This document shows positions 22,299 through 33,515 of a stretch of DNA of 64,000 nt, one piece after another (the first letter of the stretch is position 1; every line of letters begins with the position of its first letter). A program made the translations under genes and the position numbers. The notes beneath the pieces were generated by a model. That model ran no database searches. It saw nothing but the letters and a program-made list of their open reading frames with translations, and was not told the origin of the DNA. This stretch comes from Agrostemma githago (Eukaryota; Streptophyta; Magnoliopsida; Caryophyllales; Caryophyllaceae), in contig OY288259.1 in NCBI GenBank assembly GCA_958450325.1, forward strand, positions 21,136,734 through 21,200,733, read 5' to 3'.

Positions 22299-24932
22299 TT
22301 AAACGGGTACATCCTCAAGTATCCCAAGTGCGTACTTGACGGACCTATCCGCAAGTTGAATCGACATACTAGTGGGTCTCATCTCCCCCACACTAAGTCT
22401 TTTAGCAATAGAATAAGGCAATAAACTAACACTAGCCCCTAGGTCGCATAAAGCTTGATCAACAACAACATTTCCTACCCGACAAGGGATAGAAAAACTA
22501 CCGGGATCATCTAGTTTCTTTGGCATTTCGTTCATGAGAATGGCACTACAATGACCCGTGAGAGAGACACATTCTTTGTCCTCTAAGGTTCTCTTTTTAG
22601 CCAAGACATCTTTCAAAAACTTAGAATAGAGGGGCATTTGAGAAATTACCTCGGTGAAAGGTAAAGCTACCTCTACTTTCTTCAACATATCCACGAAAAG
22701 GCTAAAATGAGTATTCTCTTTGTGTGGCTTAGCTCGCTCGGGAAAAGGCAATGGAGGGACAAAAGTGGGAGGCGGTGGAACATTGGATTCTTCTTCTTCT
22801 TCGGCTAATCGCTCCGCCTCTTTTCTTTTGGCTTCTTCGGCTTCCATTTGCTCTTTCTTCTTTCTTTGTTCTCTTAGTTCATTCTCCGCATTTTGGAGGA
22901 TATCAAACTCCGCTTGTATTCCCCGATTTTGTTTTGGGGAAGTGGGAGATGATTCTTGTGGTGCACTTGGTTGATTAACCTCGGATGGGGTAGTCTTGGT
23001 GTTCAAGTTCAAGTTCTTATATGGGTCCTCAAGTTCTTTGCCACCTCTCAAAATCACGGCATTTGCTTGGTGTGAAGGATCTCTTGGGTTTTGTGGTTGA
23101 CCGGGCAAACCATGGGGTGGATGAATTTGTGCGGCTAAGGCTTTTGTTGCTTCTTGTGATTCCCAAACTTTTAGCCTTGCCTTGGTATCTTGATGTTCAT
23201 TCCATAGTTGGCCAACGGTTCTTTGCAAATCATTATAGTTCTCCCATGAGGGACCTCCTTGACCAAATTGAGAATTGCTTGATTGGCCATAAGATTGAGA
23301 GGGTTGATTGAATGATTGTTGATTGTAACCTTGGTTACCATGAGAATTTTCTTGGAACCCTTGATTGTATCCATGATTAAAGTGATTACCATGTTGATTT
23401 TGGTAATTGTTGTAGTTGTTAGGAACATGGAAGTTGCTACCTTGTTGATTGAAGTTGCTCCTTTGATGAGGAGGCATATATGGGGGCATCTTTGGAGGTC
23501 CTTGGTTAAAAGGCCTTTGTTGACTTTGATTGAATGGCCTCATTTGACTCCCTTGGGCGCGCGACATCGGGTTTTGAACATTTTGATTTCCATAAGAGAA
23601 ATTAGGATGAAACCTTATGCCGGCGTTGTAAGTATTAGAAAAGGGATCAAATTGAGGTCTTTGCCCATATACTTGTATAGCTTGAACTTTATTTGGCTCT
23701 TCAACATAGACTTCTTCATTAGGAATGCAAGAGCTAGAGTCGTGGCCATGATTGCCACAATGATCACATTGAACTTCCCATGTTAATAACTTTGGAGGAG
23801 ATGGTTGCCTTGGAGGAACACTCCCTTGAATTTGGTATATTCCTCTAGGAGTGGGCTTAGAATTCATGGCATCCATTCTCCTTTTCAATTCTTCAAGTTC
23901 CACTTGGAATTTCAATTCATTAGAACTCGTAGATGAGTTCACTTCAATTTTCTTTCTAGAATCCCTCGATTGACCCATTCTAGAATCACACCTTTCCATC
24001 TTCTCAATAAGATTTTTAGACGCCTCATCGGTGAGAGAAGAGATATCTCCTCCGGCGGCCGAATTGAGGTTTTCCTTGGTTCTTGATGAAAGGGTGTTAT
24101 AAAACGTTTGGGTAGTTAGCCAATCGGGTATTCCATGATGTGGACATTTGCGCAACAAGTCTCTAAATCTTTCCCAAGCCTCACTTAGGCTTTCAAATTC
24201 ATCTCGCTTGAACGTTTGTATCTCCATACGGTATTGGTTAGTCTTTGACGGCGGAAAATATTTCTCCAAGAAGGCATTAGATAGTTGAGCCCATGTTGTA
24301 AATGTATTAGCGGGATGGCCTTGAAGCCATCTACGAGCTCCATCTCTTAGGGTCTTCGGAAATAATAAACGATGCAATTGGCATGAAGTTAACCCATTGA
24401 GACGTGCTCCTACTAATTTTTCTTTAAACGAAGCGATGTGCTCTTGAGCATCTTCTTGAGAAAAACCATGAAATGTATCTTGTTGGACCGCATTGGTTAA
24501 AGAAGCTTTCAATTCGTAATTCTCGGGAATCTCTCCGAAATCGACGGGAGATGGTGTTTCTTCATGTGTAAGTTGAGAATGCGAACCTAGAGTCGCCATT
24601 GGTTGGATTGGTGGTGATGGTGGATTTGGATTTGGAGGGTTTGGAGAATTTGGAGAATTTGGAGGGGATGGAATTGGTGGTGGTGTTTTCGGTGATGGTG
24701 GTGGTGGTGGTGAATTTTGTGAAGTAGAAGGTATGGAAGGATTGTTTGGAGTGGGGTTATGTGATGTAGAAGGTGTAGAAGGTGAATGTGGAAGGATGGG
24801 ATTAAGGTTAGGAGGTGATAATGAAGGATGTGGAATGATGGTGGTTGAGTTATTTCCTCGAAAACGCAATGCTCTAAAAGTCCTTTCCGGTTCCGGATCG
24901 AACCACAAGGGCGATGACGTGTTCCTGGGCAT
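22299..24932 (-). CDS. Athila-1 gag and protease polyprotein
   Basis: 877 residues from an ATG at 24932. The N-terminus MPRNTSSPLWFDPEPERTFR is shared in form with Athila-B. A proline/serine/asparagine-rich stretch follows (about residues 30-115). The capsid region is at about 140-280 (LLFPKTLRDGARRWLQG, WAQLSNAFLEKYFPP, WERFRDLLRKCPHHG), then a CCHC knuckle (CDHCGNHGHDSSSC, near 395). A Gln/Asn/Gly-rich stretch, a charged coiled coil (about 685-725) and the protease site ALCDLGASVSLLPY (about 820-840) complete it. The frame ends at a TAA inside the protease, and the same frame resumes directly afterwards, so this is either a disabling stop or a readthrough point. The gag part itself is unbroken. 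Confidence 0.88.
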   Translation of the reverse strand: MPRNTSSPLWFDPEPERTFRALRFRGNNSTTIIPHPSLSPPNLNPILPHSPSTPSTSHNPTPNNPSIPSTSQNSPPPPPSPKTPPPIPSPPNSPNSPNPPNPNPPSPPIQPMATLGSHSQLTHEETPSPVDFGEIPENYELKASLTNAVQQDTFHGFSQEDAQEHIASFKEKLVGARLNGLTSCQLHRLLFPKTLRDGARRWLQGHPANTFTTWAQLSNAFLEKYFPPSKTNQYRMEIQTFKRDEFESLSEAWERFRDLLRKCPHHGIPDWLTTQTFYNTLSSRTKENLNSAAGGDISSLTDEASKNLIEKMERCDSRMGQSRDSRKKIEVNSSTSSNELKFQVELEELKRRMDAMNSKPTPRGIYQIQGSVPPRQPSPPKLLTWEVQCDHCGNHGHDSSSCIPNEEVYVEEPNKVQAIQVYGQRPQFDPFSNTYNAGIRFHPNFSYGNQNVQNPMSRAQGSQMRPFNQSQQRPFNQGPPKMPPYMPPHQRSNFNQQGSNFHVPNNYNNYQNQHGNHFNHGYNQGFQENSHGNQGYNQQSFNQPSQSYGQSSNSQFGQGGPSWENYNDLQRTVGQLWNEHQDTKARLKVWESQEATKALAAQIHPPHGLPGQPQNPRDPSHQANAVILRGGKELEDPYKNLNLNTKTTPSEVNQPSAPQESSPTSPKQNRGIQAEFDILQNAENELREQRKKKEQMEAEEAKRKEAERLAEEEEESNVPPPPTFVPPLPFPERAKPHKENTHFSLFVDMLKKVEVALPFTEVISQMPLYSKFLKDVLAKKRTLEDKECVSLTGHCSAILMNEMPKKLDDPGSFSIPCRVGNVVVDQALCDLGASVSLLPYSIAKRLSVGEMRPTSMSIQLADRSVKYALGILEDVPV

Positions 24933-25035
24933 AAAACTTAATTAAACGGTGAGACTCCTAGCACCTCGCGGCACTAGGGAAAAGAGAGAAGAGAAAAGAA
25001 TCAAACACAACAACTAAAAACACAACAATTAGCCG

Positions 25036-25054
25036 TTCCCCGGCAACGGTGCCA
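25036..25054 (-). other. Athila-1 primer-binding site (tRNA-Asp type)
   Basis: The minus strand reads TGGCACCGTTGCCGGGGAA, three bases inside the 5' LTR. It has one change (A for G at position 5) from the Athila-B and Athila-C sites. It primes first-strand synthesis. Confidence 0.8.
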
Positions 25055-25057
25055 TTT

Positions 25058-26707
25058 TGATCGCGCCCCAATCGGATTGGTCGTTTTAGCGAAGGACGGG
25101 GGATCAAACAATATTTATAGACTCGGAATTATCACAAAAACAAACAAGTAATCGTGGTAAGTCGAGGTCGGTCCACAGGGAACGGTATGTGTTGTGAAGA
25201 TTAAAGTGTCGTGTTCGATGCCTTAGAAGGGGGGTTTTCTTTTTGGGGTCGAGTCTATACTAGAGGGATTAGTGCGATGATGGTTTAGAGTTGATCAATT
25301 TAGGGAAAAGTGTTAGGGAGAAGTTGGGATTCGGTACTTGGGGTCTAAGAAGGTCGGGATCGAGTTTTTGTCACAATGTCGATAAACTCACCTAAAAACC
25401 CGCTTTCGCGGTGAATGAGGGTAAGTCCCTAGTCATGGTAATTTCTACCCCGAGTTTCCGCATATTGATAGAAATTAGTCAAGGTCGGTCTAGTTGGCCG
25501 GACTAAAACAACAATGACACAACACCATAAATAAGATAAACCAACATGCAAGCAACCCACCAACATCCCTATATTCGAATAAACCAAGCCCTCATCCCTA
25601 AACTCCCCAACAAGAAATTTACTCACAATTCATTATGAAATTCATCACAACATGCATATTGATTAGATTTGAACAAGATGATGATGAGAAAATATCACAA
25701 AAACTAAATAGAGATTAGAGAGTGGAAGAGAATTGTACCAACTATATAGATCTATAAGAAATAAGAAGATATCATAGATAAAGATTGAATCTTTGATGAA
25801 TAAAGTGAAGAACTTGTCACCAATTCTTCATAAAACCCAACAAATCTTCAAATAAACCTTGAATAATCTTCTTACAACCTTGAAATCTAAATAATTGTTG
25901 ATGGAAACTTGTAGATCTACTATTAAACTACTAGAATTTTTGGGGATTTTCTAGATTACTACTACTAATGGTTGGTGTAATAAGATGGTGGAAGGGTGTA
26001 ATGTCTTCCCTCCTTAGCACAATGGAGAGGTGAGTTTAGGCAATGAATTAGGGTAACATATATATAGTAATCTCTTAATGGATCCTTAACCTAAAGCCCA
26101 AATCCATCTTTATGCTCCATTAGTGAGACAATCTCCCTTTGCATCTCCATGGGGTAAAACTTCGCCCTGCGGACTCATCAGTAATTCCCATCGGGTGAAA
26201 TTTTCGCCCGGTGAGATTTTCTTCTTTTTTCGCGTTTTCGGCACGTCTTCACCATCGGGCGAAATTTCACCCGGTGGGTGAAATTTCGCCCGGTCAGTTT
26301 CGCCCGGTGGAGAGTTCTCGGAAATTCTTCGGGAGGCATTTTCACCGTCGGGTGAAGTTTTGCCCGGTGGTGTCTCACCGGGCGAAATTTCACCCGGTCA
26401 TTTTTCGGCCTCGAATCTTGTCTCATTCTTCGTTTGTTCGATCGGATGGCTTTAAACTTTAAGTTGTGTGCTTTGCTCTTTGGACGGTTTTCCCTTCTCT
26501 TGTGCTCGTGGAAGCTCAATCGTGATTTTTTGTAGCAAAACCTATCAAAAATTGATAGAAAAACTACCAAAAACACGTAAAACGCACAAGAGGGACGCTA
26601 ATGCGAGAAGTACACAAAATATGGCGATAATCGCACTCAAAACTCGCAAAACGAGGGAAAAACGGGTCTAAATGGAGGGAAAAACGGTCTAAATTTAGCA
26701 CACAACA
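25058..26707 (-). repeat. Athila-1 5' LTR
   Basis: 1,650 bp. The TATA tract is at 26056-26070. The palindrome cluster at 26155-26400 carries extra copies compared with the 3' LTR, while the rest of the LTR is nearly identical. Confidence 0.92.
26056..26400 (-). promoter_or_regulatory. Athila-1 5' LTR promoter: palindrome cluster and TATA
   Basis: CGGGYGAAATTTCRCCCG palindromes at 26155-26400 stand upstream, on the minus strand, of the tract TTACTATATATATGT (26056-26070). Compared with the 3' LTR there is an added half-site near 26295 and an added full palindrome near 26378-26398. Confidence 0.62.
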
Positions 26708-27559
26708 AAAGCCCCCACGACGACAAAGCTAGCTGCTGAGAACATGCTAGTGTCGTGACCGGAATGATACTACTTTTTGAAATATGTGTCAATGTGGGTG
26801 GTTGTGCCTCTGTTGAAAGGCTGCCTACGTATTCACGTGTAGTGAAATCAAACCATGCCGTAGTTCAGTGAATTGAAAGATATATTATGGTGCCTAGTAT
26901 AATAGGACTTTGTGTGTAACTAGCCATAGCGATGGTGTTGGCTAGGGGCATTCCCAGTGATGTCTTGATCAAAGGGCTAGAATGGTTAGGTTGTTGATCC
27001 TGTGACTGTGAGCGTTCTCCGGGGTAGCCCCCAGAGGTGGTGTGAACTATTTGGGCATGTTCTATGCCGACCGCAAGTTGAGTTCCCGTGTTCGGGGTTG
27101 GTAACTGGATTGGATGTTTTTGGAAATGTGGGGCTAGGAAGTAAGTGGCTTTGATGATTCAAAATCTGGAGCTGGATTTTGTGGAGCTGAGGCTTCAAGG
27201 GTAAGGTATTGTAATGTGGTAGGAAAGGGGGAAGCCGAGTAATGATGGCTCGAACTTCGATTGGGCTGGTTTGATAATGTCGGATCTAGTTTCCATGTCT
27301 GGCCCTAATGGTTAGGGGTATCCTATGGAACTTGAATCCTCAAAATTCCGGGCTGTCTCTAGCCTAGGTCTCGAGGAGGTCTTGAGGGTTGTAATGTGGG
27401 AAGGCTGAGTGTGGTGTTAGCTGACCAGCTTGATTGTCACTTCCCTATTGGATGGTATGAGTATTGGTAACTTTGAATTTGACCGTACCCCGGTCAAAGG
27501 ATTTTCGCTTGAGTTGACCGTTGACCACTGTCATGGGTATTTGATTTTTTATTTGATTG

Positions 27560-27927
27560 ACCTCTCAGCTCCGGTCATGGTTTTTTTGAATTTTGGTTGA
27601 CCTCTCAGCCCCGGTCATGGGTTTTTTTTTAACGTTGGTTGACCTCTCAGCCCCGGTCATGGGTTTTTTGAATTTTGGTTGACCTCTCAGCCCCGGTCAT
27701 GGGTTTTTTTTTGAATTTTTGCTGGTTGACCTCTTAGCCCCGGTCATGGGTTTTTTGAATTTTTGTTGACCTCTCAGCCCCGGTCATGGGTTTTTTTAAA
27801 TTTTTGCTGGTTGACCTCTTAGCCCCGGTCATTGGTTTTTTGAATGTTGGTTGACCTCTTAGCCCCGGTCATGGGTTTTTTGAATTTTTGTTGACCTCTC
27901 AGCCCCGGTCATGGGTTTTTGATTTTT
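27560..27927. repeat. Tandem repeat of about 37-46 bp, nine copies
   Basis: Nine copies of TTGACCTCTCAGCCCCGGTC followed by ATGGG and a variable T-rich spacer (TTTTTTGAATTTTGG and variants). Length differences lie in the T run and in an optional GCTGG. A degenerate copy precedes it near 27515-27540. Confidence 0.85.
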
Positions 27928-28314
27928 TTTCGTCCAGTTTTTTTTGTTGGCCGGACTAACACCAAAGGTAGGGGTCGGTTGATCTTATCGGATGGGTGTT
28001 TGTTGTTGGAAATGGGCTTGCCTCCCGTCTTGAACCCAAACTAGGAGACTACCTAGATTTGTCATAGGATTCGATATGCTCCTGCTAAGGGTAGTCATGT
28101 GGCTTTTCTATACCAGACATGAAATAGGTAAAAGGAAAACACGGGCTCGGTTTCCTGCAGTCATTATAGATGTGCCTATAATAGTCACGTGCATGTGCTC
28201 ACAGTGTATGATGGTGTTCATCATGCTCTCGGAAACATATAAGGAAAGTATATGAGAAAGAATATTGAAAGCTGATTTTATTGAAATTTGAAAAAGAGGA
28301 CAGAATACAATTGA

Positions 28315-28345
28315 CTCTGACTTTGACTTTGACTTTGACTTTGAA
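28315..28345. repeat. Hexamer microsatellite (TTTGAC)n
   Basis: About five copies of TTTGAC just 3' of gag on the element's strand. Confidence 0.8.
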
Positions 28346-28418
28346 AGAAATGGTACATCCTAGACTCGGACTCAGACTCAGACTTAAACCAAATCTGGAC
28401 TCTCGGATGATGTTGTCA

Positions 28419-29288
28419 TTAGTCGTCGGCTTCTAAGGACTCGAGTTGATGTCTAGTATAGCCTTCAGTAGAAGCTTCACCCAGATCTTCATCATGTCGA
28501 AGATCGTCTTCAATTCTAATGCCCATTTCGGTAAGCACGACAAAGTTTGAAATGCCGGCATACCTAAGATGGACGCGGTAAGAAGGTAGGAGGTTGTTGA
28601 TGAATGCCTCCACTAGTGTCTTCTCGTTGGGCTTGTCTACCAACTTTACACTCTAGGCCCTCCATCTTTGAAGATATTTAGTGAACCCTTCTTTGGGCTC
28701 TTGGACCATGACTTCCAGAGTAGGCATGGTAGTCTGGATTTCGATATTATCAGCGTAGTTCCGAGCGAAATCCGTTGCCACGTCATCCCAAGTCGGGTAT
28801 TTCTTGGAATCGAGCCTGTAGTACCAGGCTTTGGGGTGCGTCTCGAGGGAGGAAGGGAATAAGTGCTTAAACATGGTGGACTTTACCCCTTGGACCGCCA
28901 TGAAATCTTTGAAAGCCCGGATGTGATGGACCGGGTCTCCAGTACCCTCAAACATTGGAATTCCCGTAAGGTTAAGGTTAGCAGGTAGCTCGTCATTCAA
29001 AGGTGAATAAGTACGAGCATTTTCGGCGTGGGTCGAGTTGTTCGTCGATAAGTGGACTTGCTCTTCGAGCCTTCGAACAACACTGTTCAATTCGGCTATG
29101 GGCCCAGTGGGCTCAGCTCCTTCAACTGGGGCCATTTTCTCCATGGTGCTTAGGCGTGTGGATAAAGTCTCTTTGTTAGCCTGGATGGCAGCCAGTTGAG
29201 TCTCGATCTTGGTCAGAGCGGTTTTCAATTCGTCTATCTTGCGTTGGTGTCTGGTTACGGGTTGCCTGTCTGTAAGAATACCGCGTAA
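28419..29288 (-). pseudogene. Tat-type gag
   Basis: On the minus strand an N-terminal coiled coil (KIETQLAAIQANKETLSTRL, LNSVVRRLEEQVHL) is followed by a Ty3-type capsid domain: IPMFEGTGDPVHHIRAFKDF, HLFPSSLETHPKAWYYRLD, TWDDVATDFARNYADN and EGFTKYLQRWR. A TAG at 28653-28655 interrupts it right after the YLQRWR block, and the frame resumes to 28419. No in-frame ATG is seen before the coiled coil. The first is near 29144, so the natural start is lost or comes from splicing. No zinc knuckle follows. Gag would build the particle, and this copy would need suppression of the stop to give the full domain. Confidence 0.78.
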
Positions 29289-30650
29289 TCAGAAAAGTTG
29301 CTTCGGAACTCCGACTCACCAAGGCATAGGAAATAGCGCAAGAGGAGAGACGACTCCAGTTTGACTCGGGTTAGACTCCCCTAAGACAAATGTGTAGGGT
29401 GCGATTCTCGGAGTGACTGTGATTAATCAATCCGTCGAAGAGTAGCCCCCAAGTGAGACTAAGGACTCAGATGGTTGACACCTAAGTGACTCGAAGGTGG
29501 GGTACGTGAGACACGTGTAAGACATGACCCTTAGGGCAATCGTGATTGATCGCCCTGCTAAGGGGTAGCCCCCGAGTGGGATCGAAGATTTTGTTAAGAC
29601 TTGAGTGTTTGTCGAGTGACCCTTAGACGTAAGGACCGCGAACCTTTTGTTATAGGGCTATGCCTTGTAAAAAGGTTGACTCGGAAAAGACACCTAGACG
29701 GGTGACTTGTGAAAGGTGGGCCTTCCTTAGGATTTGGCTATGTGGGACGAGTCCTGCTCAAAGGAAGGTCCACGTGAGATATTTCTCAGACTTTTGGACT
29801 CGATTGTGTAGACGGACCCTCCTTTGTAGGGGTTTGTCCTACGTAGGTGGGCCTTGCCTTAGTCTAATAAGGCGGACTGGGAGAGGGAAGAAACCCGTGA
29901 TGTAAAATCGACAGAGTTTCGACGCTAAAGACCTTGACAACTTAAGACGCGACCCGACACTGCTAAATACGGGAAGTCCTAAGGAGAAGGAAGGTTTTGA
30001 AAATTGATTGTTTTTGAGAAGGGTCCGAGAAAACTCGGTTGAGGGCCCAATTTCCGAAAAAACGAAAAAAGGTATTGGGCCACGGGTTTTGAAAGTTCGA
30101 AATGCTTTTCGAGTTTTGAATTGGGCAGCATACCGTCTAGAAAATAGGCTATTTTGAGTAAAATCATAAGTCCTAAATCCGGTATGTGTCCCGGGTTTTG
30201 AAATTGAATAGTTCGAAAAAGATGCAATTTTGAAAAATTGATGGTTTTTTGAAAACGACTCAGAAACCAAGTAGCACGTAGTCACACAAGCATTATAACG
30301 ACGCCATGTATGCTCTATACTAAGTCTCGGTCGGTCTATAAGGGGTCTATACCAGTGTACATAGTCTAGACGTTGATCGGGACGGACTTCCTAAGTCGAG
30401 TTGATCTTAGAACATGCCGCGAAACCCACTCGAATCGACTATGGACACCTTTTGACATATCCATATTGGAGTACATCAACGGTATAGTGGGACTTCGGTC
30501 GCGAGTACCGGCCCGGGAAAATATGGGTTATGCATGAACCGTAGAACTAAAACGCGTATTGTATTTGTCAAACGATTTCTATTCGAGTCTCACCCTGAGG
30601 ATGCCGATGGTAAGTCACGCATCAGTTAATCCCCAGCGGAGTCGCCAAAT
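29289..30650 (-). other. Tat-type element leader between 5' LTR and gag
   Basis: 1.36 kb, beginning with the primer site (30630-30647). It contains imperfect repeats of lines like GTAGCCCCCRAGTG and GGTGGGCCTTCCTTAGG (29440-29900). I see no coding signal. Long leaders are common in the Tat group. Confidence 0.6.
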
Positions 30651-33295
30651 TGTGGACATGACATAGGTCCACCCCGACGCGGCCACGCGCGGGTTTGGGT
30701 AGGCGAATGAATCTTCATATGAGAATGGATCGAATTGAAATTTAGGTCTATGTGAAGTCGCCACCGAATTTTATGGTTATTCGGAGCCGTTCGAGCCCAC
30801 TCTATGTCGTAGTGGTCCGTATACAAAATACGGCCCATTTCCGATGTCAGAGTTTATTGGGCTCGTCCCTTTGCATTTGATACCGATACCGACATTATCG
30901 GATACCGTGTATTGAATGACTCTCGTGCGCCAACGATTTCGGGCATCCGGAAACCGAGGTTCTGAGTAAGGGGTGACGGTACGTGTTGGGAAGCCCACAA
31001 AGGACACCCAACCCCGCCTGCACATTAGCAGCCTCTACTAAGAATTTGAATGACTTTCCAATACACGCGTTAGTTTAACGGGAAAAATGCTTATGCAAAC
31101 ATTGTTTTTCCTAGGCATGTGAATGAGATTGAAAAGTGGGTTTCTATGTCAATTTAATGCAATTAATTCTACGTCAAAGTGGAATTTTAGCATGTGGGTT
31201 CATTTAGTACAATAAACGAACAATAGTTAAATTGACAAAAGAAATAACAAACGTGTTAGTAACGATGTAATAATATAACGATTAATAACGGTTTGTGCAA
31301 ATATTGAATGAGATGAATGATGTACAAGATGATGCATGGTTTTGAAGAGATAGTATACACGTGATTAATTACGCACGAGTTGACCTAAGTCGTAAAATAC
31401 TATCGAGTTTGAAAATAGAAGAATGTACGACTCATTGTTTTAGTCATTATAAGGTCACTTGATCGAGTGGTCGATGGACTCGATCGATTAGACCCGTAAA
31501 AGATGATTCTGTTTTGCGTTACAGACCGTACTCGGCCGAGTTATTGACCAACTCGGTCGAGTACATGGCCACTCGATCGAGTCACTGTGAGACTCGACCG
31601 AGTGGGGGTCGAAATAAGCATTCTGACTCGATTTTGTGATGTCACTCGATCGAGTGACTAAGGCACTCGGTCGAGTGGCACCTGTACGAACTTGGTTCGT
31701 TTGCAATTTAAATATTGATTTTGAAATTGCTTTTGATTTTTGATAATTCGACGGTTTTACCGAATCGGACATAAATATTGCACAATTTATGTTCAACTTG
31801 GTTTTTTATAAATCGCGAATTTTGTTGAACCGAATATAAATATTGTTGAAATTATACCCGATTCGAAATTTAAATACTCGTTGTATCCCAAATTCGATTA
31901 TTTGAATTGATATGGAATATTAGAGTGAAATAGAAAAAAATAGATTAATTTTAGTCGTCTTAAATTAATTATCGTGATATGAATAAATCACGTTAATTAA
32001 TTTATGTGACTTGATCGTTAGACTCGATATCCAATTATGGAATTGGTATCGAATCTAATATCGACAGTTTACTTGAATAAAAGGACTTGATTCCCTCGAC
32101 TTTTCCAACATCGAAATAAATCCCTAGGGATTGTGATGTTGGATCCGTGTCAATGGGTTTCGACCCTTATTAAAATTGATTTTAAAAAATTGATGATTGC
32201 AAGATCGATGATGATGACTACAAAAATAAAAAAAAACGAATTATTGTTTAAGTGAAATTATTTCAATAATCAAACGATCGGGGTGATGGGATAAGCGACC
32301 GACAACGCGTGTGCAGTACACTTGTATATGCGGTTTTCCTTATCCCACCATCACTCACATTCGACACAAATCAATAAGTATTTTAATGTTTTTCTATTAA
32401 TAATATTATCGATATTATGAATGCGAAGAACAAAATAAAAAAAACGAAAAATAAAGACGACGAAAAGGGAAACGGACGACGAAGAGAGAAAGGGAAGAAA
32501 AGAGAGGGTTTTGACACCCTCAACCTGCATGTTCTTGTCTCGGTGCGGACTCGTAATCGTGGCTTTAACAGAAGAGTCTTCGAGGTGTATGAAGGTTAAG
32601 TTATGGTGGCTCGGGATTGATTCCTAAAACTAGGTTTAGGGTTTTTGCTAGTGTAGAATTGCTAGGGTTTGATTAGGGTTTGCAAGAGACGTTGTATGTG
32701 TGTGTAGGGTTGCTCTAGGGTGTATTAGGGTTGTAAAGGTTGTGTAAAAGATGTCTAATGTGTTGCATGGGGTTGCTTATATAGGCAAAGCTAGGGCACC
32801 CGGTTTAGGGTTACTCGACCGAGTAGGAGGTCAACTCGGTCGAGTGGCCCGTTCAACCTGCAGCCGGGCTCAAAACAAGCCCACTCGATCGAGTGGGTGG
32901 GTCACTCGATCGAGTGGCCCAGCAGGGTCGCGCAGGTCCGTTGACTTGGACCTTGACTTTGGGTGTTTTTATGAGTTTTGTGTTTTTGATGATGTGAGGG
33001 GTTGTTTTGTGTGTCTCGGAAACGACTTTGACCGGGGTTGACCCAATCGCAAAGAGTCGGTTTTAATTCCGGTGTCGGTTTTGGCCCAAATTAGTCTTGT
33101 TTGACTCGGAATGATCCAGTGGGCCTGGATTTGAGGTTGATTTTGTGAGATTTGTAATCCGTAAGTGTGTTAGCCAGCGATTAAAGGATTTGCGCCCGTA
33201 TCCGAGCGCGTAGAAACACGTTAGCGTCCGATCATCATCGGGTGTTTTTTGGAAACTACCATAGACACCTGGTAGTCAAAATGCGGGTGTCTACA
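30651..33295 (-). repeat. Tat-type element 5' LTR
   Basis: 2,645 bp, partner of 9612-12254. The palindromes at 32812-32919 and TATA at 32777-32785 form the probable promoter. A second palindrome cluster is at 31456-31678. Confidence 0.92.
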
Positions 33296-33300
33296 GCCAT

Positions 33301-33515
33301 AAGTAGCGCTAAGTTTGGATCCAGCTTCAACGGGAGTGGAAACCGAGTTACAGTTGGACATATCGGCCCGGGCAAGAATATCTCGGGCATAGGTTTCCTG
33401 GGAGGGAAATAGGCTCGTCGACGTTCGGGTCACATGAATGCCGAGGAAATGGTGTAGGGAACCCAAATCAGACATAGCGAACTCCTATGAAAGTGTAGTA
33501 AAAATGTGTCGTAGT
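33301..33515 (-). pseudogene. Copia-2 relic, piece 2: reverse transcriptase thumb region
   Basis: The minus strand gives SDLGSLHHFLGIHVTR, SLFPSQETYARDILARADM and TPVEAGSKLS, which are Copia reverse-transcriptase C-terminal motifs. It joins piece 3 (9230-9611) across the Tat-type insertion and piece 1 (50075 onward) across Athila-B, where the bases after YVDD-like sequence are partly deleted. Confidence 0.85.

Larger units (their letters stand above)
13194..26707 (-). mobile_element. Athila-1: full-length Athila-type Gypsy element with env-like gene, broken
   Basis: 13.5 kb with LTRs 13194-14798 and 25058-26707 (ends TGATCGCGCCCC and CACACAACA) and AAAGC on both sides (13189-13193, 26708-26712). 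The tRNA-Asp-type primer site lies at 25036-25054 (minus strand TGGCACCGTTGCCGGGGAA). The polypurine tract is AGTGTGGGGGAAT next to the left LTR. Gene order on the minus strand is gag, protease, reverse transcriptase, RNase H, integrase, then an env-like frame. This order and the primer type are those of the Athila lineage. Several stops and frameshifts break pol. Confidence 0.93.
26708..28418 (-). other. Tat-type element, region 3' of gag
   Basis: 1.7 kb between Athila-1 and gag. It contains the 40-45-bp tandem repeat (27560-27927). No protease, reverse transcriptase or integrase motif is visible in any frame, although pol would be expected here in an autonomous element. Confidence 0.65.
9612..33295 (-). 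mobile_element. Tat-type Gypsy element with gag only, carrying a nested Athila element
   Basis: Bounded by 2.64-kb LTRs (9612-12254 and 30651-33295) that begin TGTGGACATGAC and end GGGTGTCTACA, with a GCCAT target duplication. Minus orientation is set by the primer site at 30630-30647 (minus strand TGGCGACTCCGCTGGGGA), the polypurine tract AGTGGGGGCTC at 12255-12265, and the gag frame. Long LTRs and this primer site are usual for the Tat/Ogre/Retand group. Without the nested Athila-1 (13194-26707) the element is about 10.2 kb. I see gag but no protease, reverse transcriptase or integrase, so it looks non-autonomous. Confidence 0.88.

Noticed and set aside
22720..23786. Plus-strand frames opposite Athila-1 gag
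   Set aside because: They are antisense shadows of a well-supported gag-protease frame and show no motif.
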